NCBI GenBank assembly: GCA_034008185.1
Contig: CM067082.1
Coordinates: 155,131,895-155,195,894, forward strand
Reading direction: 5' to 3'
Source: Gorsachius magnificus
Taxonomy: Eukaryota; Chordata; Aves; Pelecaniformes; Ardeidae
DNA: 64,000 bases
Shown here: piece after piece, positions 26,006 through 36,300 of the stretch
How the letters are laid out: every line of letters begins with the position of its first letter
Position numbering within the stretch: position 1 is the stretch's first letter
Program-made: the position numbers and the translations under genes
The notes under the pieces: model-generated
Told to the model about the DNA's origin: nothing
Database searches by the model: none
The model's input: the letters and a program-made list of their open reading frames with translations, nothing else

Positions 26006-27550
26006 TCATTCAACCTTTTGGGACAGTTTCTCCACAGCAGAGACAAGGGAAGAAGAGATACTTTCTTCGTATTCCCGGAGCTGGCTAGCCATTTCATCCA
26101 CTGTTGGTCCCCGTCCAGCTTCCCAGTTCATTATTGCCCATGTGTTGGCATATGATGTTGGTGCGCTCCGTAACAACTTCCGCCACATGGGTCGTGTGCA
26201 CTGGACACTATCTGGATCTTTAGGCAACTGGTCATTGTCCAGGTCACTATAAATCACTTCCAGGACAGCCAATTCCCTCAGGTACTGGATGCCTTTCTCC
26301 ATGGTGGTCCATTTTCCTGGGCGATGTATGACATCTTCCTTGAAGGGATATCTTTCCTTCATGGCTGACAGTAGTCGCCTCCAGAGGCTGAGGACTTGTG
26401 TCCCTTTTCCAATCGCTTTGTCAATGCCGCCTTCCCTAGAAAGGGATCCCAGCTGTTTGGCTTCTCTACCCTCCAGTTCCAGGCTACTGGCCCCATTATC
26501 CCAGCATCGGAGCAACCAGGTGACAAGATGCTCTCCTGCACGACGGCTGAAATCTTTTCGCATATCTCGCAGCTCACCCAAGGATAGAGACCGCGTAGTT
26601 TCTGTCTCATTTATGAGCTCTTCCTCTTCCTCCTCCTTTTGTGATGGCCCTGATTCATCCTCCCTTTCTAAACGAGTTGACTTTCGCTTCCAAGATTTCT
26701 TCTTGTGTATAGGGGCAACTGATACCGGCACAGGTTCGCTCCCTGCTTCAGCTGCAATGGCTGTTGCTGGGGTTTGAGTAGCTGCAGTGCAGGTTGCAGG
26801 GGTTGGAGTAGCAGCGGTGCCTGTGACTACGGCTGGAGGAGCTACAGTGGGTGTCACTGGGGTTGGAGTAGCTGCAGTGCCTACGTCTGCAGTTGGAGGA
26901 GTTACAGTGGGTGTTACTGAGGCTGGAGTAGCAGCAGTGCCTATGCCCACAGCTGGAGTAGCTACAGTGGCTGTCACAGGGGTTGAAGTAGCTGCAGTGC
27001 CTGTGTCTGCAGTTGGAGTAGCTACAGTGGGTGTCACTGAGGTTGGAGTAGCTGCAGGGCCTGCTGCAGGAATCAATCTTTGGATGGTATATAATTTACG
27101 TAGGAGTCTAACCCTGAGTAAAAGCTGAACTATATTCAGGAGACCTAGCAATAGGGCCATGCTAGTTGGAACATCCCAAGGATATTCAACATTCTCAAGA
27201 ACTGTTGTAATTAGCTCAGAGAAGAAGGGGAAGATGGAGTAAGGTGACTCCCCCACAGGCTGGCTCTCCGAGGATAAAAAGTAAAATGTATAATTATTCA
27301 TAATTCCCAATAGATGGTTCCCAAAATACAGAGGTGACAGCAATACTGAGTACAAATATGAGCTTAATCTGATGATCAATAGTTTTATCATAGCATAAGC
27401 CAGTATTACACAGTACAGCAGAACAGTAGCTTTAATCCACTTGCGAAAAGTGACAACCAGCAGCACAGGGAGTGCATACAGCAGGTAAGGTGATATATAA
27501 AAGAACTCTATGAACAAGGACAGCAACTCTGAGAGCAAATAAAACAACAT
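26006..27550 (-). CDS. gag: ERV-L/Fv1-like Gag with hydrophobic N-terminus
   Basis: 514 codons from an ATG 92 bp downstream of the primer site to a TGA. Residues 1-95 are strongly hydrophobic, with likely membrane segments at about 21-36, 41-60 and 62-82, and another hydrophobic helix at about 129-150. Residues 160-260 are a Pro/Thr/Ala-rich block of 20-residue repeats. A basic patch (HKKKSWKRK, about 282-290) and an acidic run (EEEEEE, about 306-311) follow. From about 322 to the end is a helical, capsid-like region with VTWLLRCWDNGASSLELEGR and KQLGSLSREGG, which resembles Gag of ERV-L and the related mouse restriction factor Fv1. In known retroviruses Gag forms the particle and its N-terminal matrix domain binds membranes; here that role may be taken by membrane-spanning segments, which is inference. 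I see no classical major homology region. Confidence 0.82.
   Translation of the reverse strand: MLFYLLSELLSLFIEFFYISPYLLYALPVLLVVTFRKWIKATVLLYCVILAYAMIKLLIIRLSSYLYSVLLSPLYFGNHLLGIMNNYTFYFLSSESQPVGESPYSIFPFFSELITTVLENVEYPWDVPTSMALLLGLLNIVQLLLRVRLLRKLYTIQRLIPAAGPAATPTSVTPTVATPTADTGTAATSTPVTATVATPAVGIGTAATPASVTPTVTPPTADVGTAATPTPVTPTVAPPAVVTGTAATPTPATCTAATQTPATAIAAEAGSEPVPVSVAPIHKKKSWKRKSTRLEREDESGPSQKEEEEEELINETETTRSLSLGELRDMRKDFSRRAGEHLVTWLLRCWDNGASSLELEGREAKQLGSLSREGGIDKAIGKGTQVLSLWRRLLSAMKERYPFKEDVIHRPGKWTTMEKGIQYLRELAVLEVIYSDLDNDQLPKDPDSVQCTRPMWRKLLRSAPTSYANTWAIMNWEAGRGPTVDEMASQLREYEESISSSLVSAVEKLSQKVE
26770..27065 (-). repeat. 60-bp tandem repeat inside gag
   Basis: About four and a half copies of a 60-bp unit, with an internal 30-bp sub-unit, encode the Pro/Thr/Ala-rich block of Gag (for example GTAATPTPVTPTVAPPAV). 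Unit length is a multiple of three, so copy-number change keeps the frame. Copies differ by several substitutions each. Confidence 0.88.
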
Positions 27551-27641
27551 TGCGACCAGCGACTATTAGACTAATATAACGAATGCTTATCACAAATGCG
27601 TTTTAAAAATGTTCAGATCTGTCGTTATCTCAACCCTTGAG
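27551..27641 (-). other. Short provirus leader between primer site and gag
   Basis: Only 91 bp separate the primer binding site from the gag ATG. Nothing recognisable as a splice donor or structured packaging signal is evident. If packaging signals exist they probably extend into gag. Confidence 0.5.
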
Positions 27642-27659
27642 GCCCCACGTTGGGCGCCA
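27642..27659 (-). promoter_or_regulatory. tRNA-Lys1,2 primer binding site
   Basis: On the - strand the site reads TGGCGCCCAACGTGGGGC, an exact 18-base complement of the 3' end of tRNA-Lys1,2, as used by spumaviruses and Mason-Pfizer-type betaretroviruses. It primes minus-strand DNA synthesis. Nine bases (27660-27668) separate it from the 5' LTR, more than the usual two or three. The exact match supports a recent, competent insertion. Confidence 0.93.
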
Positions 27660-27803
27660 AAATAGGACTGTCGTGGTTTAACCCGGCTGGCAACTCAGCA
27701 CCACGCAGCCGCTCGCTCACTCCCCCCCCTCCCTCAGTGGGATGGGGGAGAGAATCAGAGAAAAGAAAAAAAAAGTAAGACCCGTGGGTTGAGATAGAGA
27801 CAG

Positions 27804-27809
27804 TTTAAT
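27804..27809 (-). terminator. 5' LTR polyadenylation signal
   Basis: ATTAAA on the - strand, inside the putative R region. It must be ignored in the 5' LTR for full-length transcription. Confidence 0.5.
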
Positions 27810-27865
27810 AAGAGAGAAGAATAACAATAATAATAATAATAATAATGGTAAGAAAATATACAGAA

Positions 27866-27873
27866 TATATAAA
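27866..27873 (-). promoter_or_regulatory. 5' LTR TATA box
   Basis: The - strand reads GTTTTATATATTC, an AT-rich TATA element about 57 nt upstream of the ATTAAA signal. It lies just downstream of the CpG-rich U3 block. Transcription would start some 25-30 bases downstream and run through the leader into gag. Confidence 0.6.
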
Positions 27874-27898
27874 ACAAGTGATGCACAATGCAATTGCT

Positions 27899-28025
27899 CA
27901 CCACTCGCTGACCGATGCCCAGCCCGTCCCGAGCAGCGATCACTCCCCCCGGGCCGCGATCACACAGCCCGAGCTGCAACCACTCTGCCCGCGACCAACC
28001 GACCGACTCGACCGACCCGACTGAC
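27899..28025 (-). promoter_or_regulatory. CpG-rich repeated U3 block (promoter-proximal)
   Basis: This block is far richer in GC and CpG than its surroundings. It carries three diverged ~25-bp units built on GCGATCAC/GCAACCAC (for example gagcagcgatcactc) and then a CCGA-type short tandem array at about 27990-28022. It sits 25-150 bp upstream of the TATA element, the usual place of LTR enhancers. The same block occurs at about 21656-21780, and diverged versions lie in both solo LTRs. An enhancer role is inference. Confidence 0.5.
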
Positions 28026-28285
28026 TAACCCCCCCGAGCATGACGTTCTATGGTATGGAATAGCTCTTTGGACAGTTTGGGTCCTAGCTGTGCTGTACTC
28101 CCAGCTTGTTATGCACCTGGCCGAGCAGGAGAAGCTCAAAAAGTCCTTGAGCAGTCTGAGCACTGCTTGGCAACAACTAAAAACATCAGTGTGTTATCAA
28201 CATTCTTCTAGCACTGAATCCAAAGCACAGCACTATGCTAGCTTCTGTGAAGAAAATTAACTCTATCCCAGCCGAAACCAGGACA

Positions 28286-28290
28286 AAGGC
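28286..28290. repeat. Provirus target-site duplication, right copy
   Basis: AAGGC, matching 21422-21426. Downstream of it the CR1 frame continues exactly in register (AAG GCC AAG). Confidence 0.95.
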
Positions 28291-28972
28291 CAAGTGCAAG
28301 GTCCTGCCCCTGGGTCGGGGTAACCCCCAGTATCAGTACAGGCTGGGGGAAGAAAGGATCGAGAGCAGCCCTGCCGAGAGGGACTTGGGCGTGCTGGTGG
28401 ATGAAAAGCTGGCCATGAGCCGGCAATGTGCGATGGCAGCCCAGAAGGCCAACCGTATTCTGGGCTGCATCAGGAGAAGCGTGGCCAGCAGGTCGAGGGA
28501 GGGGATTGTGCCCCTCTGCTCTGCTCTGGGGAGACCTCCCCTGGAGCCCTGCGTCCAGCTCGGGAGCCCTCAGCACAAGAAGGACATGGAACTGTTGGAG
28601 TGGGGCCTGAGGAGGGCTACTAAAATGATCCGAGGGCTGGAGCACCTCTCTTATGAGGCCAGGCTGAGAGAGTTGGGCTTGTTCAGCCTGGAGAAGAGAA
28701 GGCTGCGGGGAGACCTGATTACGGCCTTTCAGTACCTAAAGGGGGCCTATAGGAAAGATGGGGATAATCTTTTTAGTAAGGCCAGCTGTGACAGGACAAG
28801 GGGTAATGGTTTTAAACTGAAGCAGGGTAGGTTTAGACTGGATCTAAGGAGGAAATTCTTTACAACGAGGGTGGTGAAACACTGGAACGGGTTGCCCAGA
28901 GAGGTGGTGGAGGCCCCATCCCTGGGAACATTCAAGGCCAGGTTGGATGGGGCTCTGAGCAACCTGATCTAG
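28291..28972 (+). pseudogene. CR1 ORF2 C-terminal part
   Basis: About 227 codons without a stop encode the RT thumb and C-terminal region, with [73 protein letters not shown] and [20 protein letters not shown] blocks typical of CR1. Some positions around [13 protein letters not shown] depart from the usual CR1 pattern, pointing to modest decay. It cannot be translated together with the upstream half because the 6.9-kb provirus lies between them. Confidence 0.92.
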
Positions 28973-29043
28973 TTAGCGGTGTCCCTGCTCCCTGCAGGGG
29001 GGTTGGACTAGATGGCCTCTAGGGGTCCCTTCCAACCCAAAAC

Positions 29044-29075
29044 ATTCTATGATTCTATGATTCTATGATTCTATA
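29044..29075 (+). repeat. CR1 3' terminal ATTCTATG repeat
   Basis: Just under four copies of the octamer ATTCTATG end the element. This short terminal repeat is the hallmark of CR1 3' ends and helps the CR1 enzyme recognise its own RNA. Confidence 0.95.
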
Positions 29076-30828
29076 AATTCATATGCCATAGCCAGTAGTC
29101 ATACAGTAATTTGTAGATAGGAATGATTTAAATTAATGGTGCTTATTTTAACTTTTTGGGTGGGGAACAGCACTGGATGGCTTTGTAGGTGTTTTCTACA
29201 GTCAAGGGTGAGAGATCATCATTTCTAGAAAGTGATTCAGAGAACCTGAACTGCTAGGTGGGTAGGGACAACCAAGGAGGATTATCCTCCTAAATTAAGG
29301 GTGAAATGAGGGTAACGTTAGGTGATATGAATGGTCCCCATCCACAAGTGTTACACATGTGGATATAATGGATTGGAGACCTCATGGAAACTGCTTGAGA
29401 AACCTCAGTGAACATTAAGTAGTTACACAGGAGATCATTTGAGAAACCTGACTGGGCAAAGGAAGAAGATATATTCTATCCAGTGAAAACACAGGGCTCT
29501 TAAAAGCCCTCAAACAGTTGGGAGCATGGTGACTTACCAGTACTTCTGGACTCTGTTCTATCTCATGTTTCACAGTAGATGCCCACATTCATGTCCTCTC
29601 TCTGTATATATATCTATGTAACATACTTGCCCCTTACATACATTTAAGTAAATAAATAAATAAATAAATTTCTCTGCTGGCACAGACCATCATATTGTAA
29701 CTGTCATTTTCTGAAGAATTATTTCGAAATTTGACAGTTTAACAGGGTGTTGTCTGCATACTCCAGTGACTATACATTAAATGCTTTAATTTGGGTTTAA
29801 AAGAGTCATTTTAACTATGCAGATCTATGGGTTTTGTTCACAGCATTCTGTCACAGACATTTCCACTTCTCAGAGGTAGTGTGTTAGGTACTAATTATAC
29901 TCTGTCTGCACTTTGCATGTTAAAGCATTGCTAATTTGTTTGAAATGCTGCCAAGGAGATCTCCACAGACTTTAGCTTGATAACTTCATCATTTTCCAAG
30001 AGTTCAACAGAGTGTGTTTATTGTGTTGGTTTTCTATAACAGCACTTACGACTTATGCAAACTTTATAGAGTAAAGTGTATGTTAGCCCTTTAGCGGCTG
30101 AGGCACGGTAAGATAAAGCTCGATCCTGTTGCTAGCTGGAGGTGTTCCTTTTACACAAAATGTTTTTTGGAACTGGGGGAACTGGGACATAACAACTTTT
30201 GATTACATGGAAACCACAATCATTGTGTGTACATGTATATAATTTTAATTGCATAACATTATTTATATACACTATTCTGTTGCTTTATGGGTCTGTGATT
30301 TTATTAGTGGTGTTTTAACTAGAGGATAATGGCTAAGATTCCCCTATATAGGAACCTAAATGACGTCAGAGTAGTTTTCCTCATAAAGTTTTAGATGTTG
30401 CTAGAGCAAATGGGAAGTCTGGCAGAATTTCTGTGTTTCATTTCTGTGCCATACACCCAAATATCTTTGACACTTCACTGTTCATTCACCAGAGGGAAAC
30501 TGTACAGTCTGCTGCCCAAAACAGGTAGCGTGCAGCTGGACAACCACCAGGCTGAAAAAAGTCTTGTTGCATGCAGAAAGTCTGTTGTCACCTTTCTTCC
30601 ATCTAAGATAACACTAACACGTGGCACATGGGCTGCTTCTACCCAAATGCTTTTCTTTTTTTATTTTTATTATCCCTGCAGAACATTGGAAACAACTTTC
30701 AATGATGGAAAAGCAGTCCAGAAAGCAAGCTGCATTTCTCCTCTCACACCTGGCACAGAGGCGAGTTGCAGCTGCTACTACTGCTACTCCCCTGTCAGGT
30801 GATTTAGGAAGGACTGGAGGCATGCTTC
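29076..30828. other. Unique DNA, no gene seen
   Basis: No gene was recognised. An AAAT repeat lies at 29649-29669. The 135-codon frame at 30395-30802 overlaps others on both strands, has no recognisable domain and runs next to a CR1 tail, so I treat it as chance. Confidence 0.5.
29649..29669. repeat. AAAT microsatellite
   Basis: Five copies of TAAA/AAAT. Confidence 0.85.
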
Positions 30829-30900
30829 ATCATAGAATCATAGAATCATTTAGGTTGGAAAAGACCTTTAAGATCATCAAGTCCAACCATTAAACATGAC
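30829..30900 (-). mobile_element. CR1 LINE 3' tail, short fragment
   Basis: The + strand reads atcatagaatcatagaatc followed by ttaggttggaaaagacc and gatcatcaagtccaacca, the reverse complement of a CR1 3' end with its octamer tail. It is about 70 bp and contains no coding sequence. The sequence differs from the other CR1 tails in the window, indicating another subfamily. Confidence 0.88.
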
Positions 30901-32110
30901 AGTCAAGGGCAGAAGGGAGATATATTCCAAAACTGCTTTCTAGCTCACACAGCTACCATAACCAGACCAGACTAGCAGAGAAAGAAGTCCTACATACCCA
31001 GTAGGAAGCCCACAGCAGTCTATCATACAGGAGGCTGGATGAAGAAAAGCTGAAAGGGAACCTCAGTAAAAAGAAGGATTCAGAGACACTCTTTAAAACA
31101 TGTCACATCATGATTTCACATGCACTTTATTGACTAGCAGTCAGGAATTTGCTTGTTCATTCCTCTCACGCCTTGCAGAGCTTCCTCACAGATAACCATT
31201 ACATGCGTGTTTAATAGAATTAAAGCCAAACTTGTGCCTCCATGTAGAGCTACTCATCTTGTTTTGCTATTCATGTAGAGCACAAATAATTTAAGCAGAT
31301 CAAGGACAGCCATCAGAGTGAAATATGGGCAGAGGGATTGGCTTCAGAAGAAGATTTTAATTCTATACTTAATTATTAAAATGGATTTAGATTTAAATTT
31401 GAAGAAATTGGATCTGTTTCCTAAGGATTAAAGAGGGCGTTTACACACATCAGTGCTCTCGTTCTCAGATATTTTTGCTGTTTGGCTTCAAATAAATTGC
31501 AAAAGGTAGGATTAATCATAATTGACTTCAGATATCTTCAGTGATGACATTTATGGTTGAACTAGTCATGCTGAGTTCCCCTTACAGGCTTATCATGAAG
31601 GTGTAACTCAGCTAATGTACATTGGCCATCTACATTTCTATGAGATGAACTCTGCTCTTCAAGCTCCTTTTTCTGCTCACAATAAAGAGATCCAAGTAAC
31701 AGTCCCGTGAGAGTTGTCTATGTTGGAGATATCTGTATTTGGTCAGATGAATTTCATCCTTATCTCTCTAAATTATGCCTCTTCAAAAGAGTTTCAATAA
31801 ATATAACTGCAATTAACTGATGACAGATTCTGCCCATTCTCTTTTTTCCTTATCATGTCTCACCTTGCTCTTTGTTGCTTTTTCTGGTTTATGACTCTTT
31901 ATGCATGGAACAGCTCCTCTGAATTAATTTAAAAGGTCAAAACCATTTCCCTTTCAATAGTTTTTTCTGGTATTTTGCTCTCAGGGAATCAACAAAAGCG
32001 TACTCTAAGTGTGTAAAGTATTTTTACCATAAATGTTGTACAAATTCCCACCTTCTAGAGGGACTGTCAAGGTTTATCATATTTCTCTGTAACTAAATCT
32101 TGAGGATACT

Positions 32111-32145
32111 ATATTCATATTCATATTCATATTCATATTCATATT
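32111..32145. repeat. ATATTC hexanucleotide repeat
   Basis: Nearly six perfect copies of ATATTC in tandem. Confidence 0.92.
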
Positions 32146-33360
32146 TATTGCCCAGAACATGGCATTTATTTTCTGTATCTTGTTCCAGGCAAAGTCCTGA
32201 TCCTGCTACCAGTTACACCTATGTTTAACTGTGCATAGCTGTGCAGTCCAACAACTGCCAACAACCTGGTTCATATATGGTGCTTCTTACTCCATCTTCT
32301 AGTATACAGAACATAATTACATTCTTTGCTTTTTTAAACTGGAAAGTGTCTTTCATTACTAACAAGGACAAGATGTATCATAAAGTGTCATGTGTTGCAC
32401 CCACTTGCAGAATTTCTGAGCACCTCACAACCGACTCAGGACAGGGTTGCTGGTTGTTCAGGAAACCAGAACAGTTGAACAGACTTTTCAGATTTCTCCC
32501 ACACAAGATACCGAGATGGGAAAAACAGCAACACCACACATTTCTTAAGAAATAATAACGCATGAGATACAATTCATGTGCCCCTGCTAATTTATTGAGG
32601 TTTTATTATGATCTCACTGCTGTGCCATGACCATTCACATCACTTACAGCCGGTAACAGACCTTGTAATATACCAGGCACGTGCATCACCTCTACCCTGG
32701 GCTGCCCTTGGTGGCAAAGCCAGCTGAGTATTTCAAAGGATACCTCAACAATAGCCTTCTGTCCTGTAGACTTCATCTCACCCAAATTTAAATGTCTATG
32801 GTTTAGATGTCAACAGCTGAGCAAATAACTTTATGCAATCTTCCTAGTTATTGGAGACACATAGATGTTTTAAAATGTGAGTCATCTGTCCGGTTCCAGA
32901 CATCTGATTTCAGATGAGAGGATTTTCATCTTGGACTCTATTGAATGCATTAAGCAAACCTTCAGGAAAGAGAAATTAATATTACAGTAATGAGCTCAGG
33001 TGTAGTTCAGGTGGGCAGGAGATGCCTCCTACACACAGAATCTTTCCCCAAGAGGAAGATTCAGTTCTCTCTTCCCACTTTATACTTCTTCCTTGTGTTG
33101 AAGCAAAAGAAAAATGAGAGGAGAGGTGTGGGAATGATGGTACATAAAAGCAGCATGCTGGTTTTAAATAACTACATAGATAATATAAGTGTACAGAGTA
33201 ACGTGTAATCCTCTTGGCGGAATAGAGATGAATGGATCATTAAAACGATTAAATGCAACTGCTTGTAGCAGAGAGTCAATGACTGATCTGCTCTAACATA
33301 GATCCTTTTTCTCCCTCTTGAAGTGCACATACAGCTCCAGTAAATCTAGACAATTGGAGA

Positions 33361-33385
33361 TTCTTTTTTTTTTTTCTTTTTTTTT
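33361..33385. repeat. T-rich tract
   Basis: Long T runs interrupted by single C residues. Confidence 0.8.
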
Positions 33386-36300
33386 ATATTCTTTTCATGG
33401 TCTTCATACTGATTATTGCTTCCAGTCAGAACTATCACATTGCCTCTATTTAACTGCAGTTGAAATAGCTTTTTAAGGCTGAAAGTTGGGGAAAACATGT
33501 TTTTTGCTTACTCACCTAAAAAGGATGCTTAGCCTGGAAAGACAGACTTGCAAGAGGACAAAGATAATAATAGTGTGCCCTTATGTACTCATTTTATCAG
33601 GATGTTTACAACAGAATGTAGAAATTAAATGCTTCGCACAAGTTCATCCTGTGACCTGTCAGAACAACCAAAGATAGAAATCAGCTCTTCTGAGTCCTTG
33701 GCCTGGAATTCTTCATCCATTACATCATTCTGTCCCTATATGCTTTTCAGTAATATATAACACCTCTGGAAAGGTTTAAATTCCCTTGCACTTGTCATGT
33801 TGAGCTTTTGTTCTCAGCTAGCCTTCACTCATAGCACACCACATAGCCAAAAGTTATTTTATGATGATCTTCATCCAGCCTGCTGTGGACAGACCACATG
33901 CTTTCCCAGACAACATTTCATCATAAAAGGTTTAATTAGAGGCATAATTCACTTCTACAAATTCTATAAATGGTACAGTCCTGATAGGGCAGGAGTTGAA
34001 ATATGAAGAAGGCAGGTTATACTGGCTGGAGAAATTTCAGAACTGTGATGGGCTATGAACTTTTGTGCAGGATCCCAGGGAGCAATTGTGGGAATGTATG
34101 GTGGCTAGCAAACACATTGAGAACACTTCACTGAAATTTTTACAATGGCTTAAACACCTTCAGCATTCAAATTTGTACTTTCCTCCTGTATTAACAAAGC
34201 TCAGCTTATCCCAGGTTGGCTATTTGGTGGTATTGATGGCAGTCGGGTGAAGGGTAACACCGATGTTACCTGTGGAGATGGTTTTGTTCTGGTGGGAAAA
34301 GCATCAGGCTGATGAAGGGGCAATCCTCTGGATGAAAGAGAAAAGTAGGGCACTCAGTATCCTAAAGTCTCCACAACAGTTCTGTTACTATTAAAATCAC
34401 CTGCTCAAGCCCCTGGGGAACTTCTTTAGCCTGAATTCAATTTTGCCACTGCAAGACTGAAAGACGAGGATAAGAAGTGGAAAACTTGAAGCACTCAGCC
34501 ACTCTGAAGAAAATTTTGACCGGTGTTTAGTCTAAGTAAGGGACAAGAGTTCATATTTTCTCAATATAAGTAGCATTAAAAGAATAGTTGCTGTTTTCAG
34601 TTAGACCATCCATCCACCTAGGCATAATACAGCCTTCTTTTTATAGCCCAGACTGGAAGATAATTCATCTTCAAAGACAGTATGAACTGCAACGTCTAAG
34701 AGAAACAGTCCTTTATATAAGGACTGAGCTTTTAAACTACAGCAAAAGATCACCTAAGCACACATTTAACAATAGAGATACCACTTCTCATTCATCAAAG
34801 CTTTTCTGCTTATGTCTTGTTAACCACACAGCCATATGTGGAATAGTTGTGAACCTCTAGGACTTTAGGGAGGAGGACATAGTCCATAGCCTTCTGACTG
34901 ATCAGCAAGAGAATTGCCTATATACAAAGATCTTTTTAAAATACATGGGAGCTTCAGTAAGGCAAGGAATGTTATAAAAACACCAAAGCATCCTTGTGCT
35001 CATTGGTAAACCTTTGCGTGAAGGAAAGAATAGGGGAATATGGCAAAAAGCACCTGGAAATGTAGCAGTTAAAAAAACCCCGCAATAACTACTTGTAAGG
35101 AAGAAGACTGAAATTGAGGTCAACTTTTAAACGTGGTAGAGATGGTTTTTTGTTTGGCTGTTTTTCAAGTGACTTTTAAAATATTCCAGATCTTCTTGGA
35201 ATCCTGTGGGCTGTAACCAATGGATAAGTGTGTGTTTGGGAAAGTAAATGACTAATCTTCTGAAAACCTTAAGACCAATTGAAATGAGGACTTTTAAGAG
35301 ACACATTCCTGTAGCAGTACATTTAATGGTGTATTTAAGCATGATTTTACTGGTGAAGGACATTTATTAGTCCTGAACCTTATCATCACAGGGCTCCAGA
35401 CATTGAGAATGGGACATCAGCATGAGTTTTCACAGCAATAGTGCTTTGCCATTTTGCTATGGTTATTGAAAACCTGCAGCCAGATTCTCTATTAATTTTA
35501 AAGGATGCTGGTCCATGTGCAGAAGTGGTAATTCTAAGGGTATACGAGAAGCTTTTATTTTTTCCACTGACATTTTTTCCCTTTCATTTTCTGTGACAAT
35601 GCTGCAGGTCTGTCCTGTTTAGGCGCTCTGATTCTGGTGCTTAAGACCTATAAATGCTCCAAATGTTCTCTGTTTTAAGATAATCCAATCTTGTATTTAA
35701 ATCAAGGGACAGGGCAACCTGAACCAGTTTCTCTACTTATAAACAGATTTAAAATTTGCAAACAGCCACCCTGACAGCAGTGTTTGCTACTACCGTGATC
35801 CTGCTGTTTCCTCCAATCTGCCAGTGGAGCTCTGTGTGTGACTGTTCCCTAACCTGCTTGAGCAAGAATGAGGCGAGCAAAATGCTGGTCTTTGCTAAAT
35901 CATCTCTTCTTGACTGAAACAGATTAAGGAGCACTTGGAGAATGAGACCTGTTCTGAGGGTAAGAAAACCTCCCGAAAAGGAGATGCCTGACCATGCCTC
36001 CAACTGCTGACAGAGGGATCATAGAGATCCTAATTCAGGTGTGTAAAATTGGAAGTGGGGAGTAGAAAGGAGAAAGGACATCAATCCACGCCATCTATAT
36101 CACTACTGTATTTCCAAGCACATCTAGTCTCACACTATTTTGTATATAAAATGCTGAGTAGTATTCCTAAATGCAGAGTGCTGCATTTCCTTCCTTTCCT
36201 TCCAAATCTTGAGTTAAAGCATATGTTTTGTTATGCTTTCCAGTTTCTTGATCCTTTTGTCCAGAAACGTCTCCAGAAAACTTGCTCCAAGAGCTTGTGT

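Larger units (their letters stand above)
21427..28285 (-). mobile_element. Full-length ERV-L-like provirus
   Basis: A 6859-bp provirus on the - strand with two near-identical LTRs (27669-28285 is 5', 21427-22040 is 3'), a tRNA-Lys1,2 primer site, gag, pro-pol, a polypurine tract and a perfect 5-bp target duplication AAGGC. There is no env. Gag and pol share one reading frame, broken by a TGA at 26006-26008 and a TAG at 25625-25627. The LTRs differ by four substitutions and one AAT unit. Assignment to the ERV-L-like class III group rests on the Gag C-terminal similarity to ERV-L/Fv1, the 5-bp duplication and the lack of env. The Lys-type primer site is not what the mammalian ERV-L name implies, so the subfamily label should be treated as provisional. 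Confidence 0.95.
27669..28285 (-). repeat. Provirus 5' LTR
   Basis: 617 bp with TG...CA ends on the - strand. It is 3 bp longer than the 3' LTR because of one extra AAT unit, and otherwise differs at four positions. From the outside in it holds a U3 with a CpG-rich block (27899-28025), a TATA element (27866-27873), an AAT tract and an ATTAAA signal (27804-27809). The promoter reads toward lower coordinates into gag. Confidence 0.96.
28286..29075 (+). mobile_element. CR1 LINE, downstream half with 3' tail
   Basis: The right half of the interrupted CR1 carries the rest of ORF2 to the TAG at 28970-28972, a short 3' UTR with ggggttggactagatggcc (28999-29017) and the terminal ATTCTATG repeats. 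Frame and sequence continue directly from 21426. Confidence 0.95.
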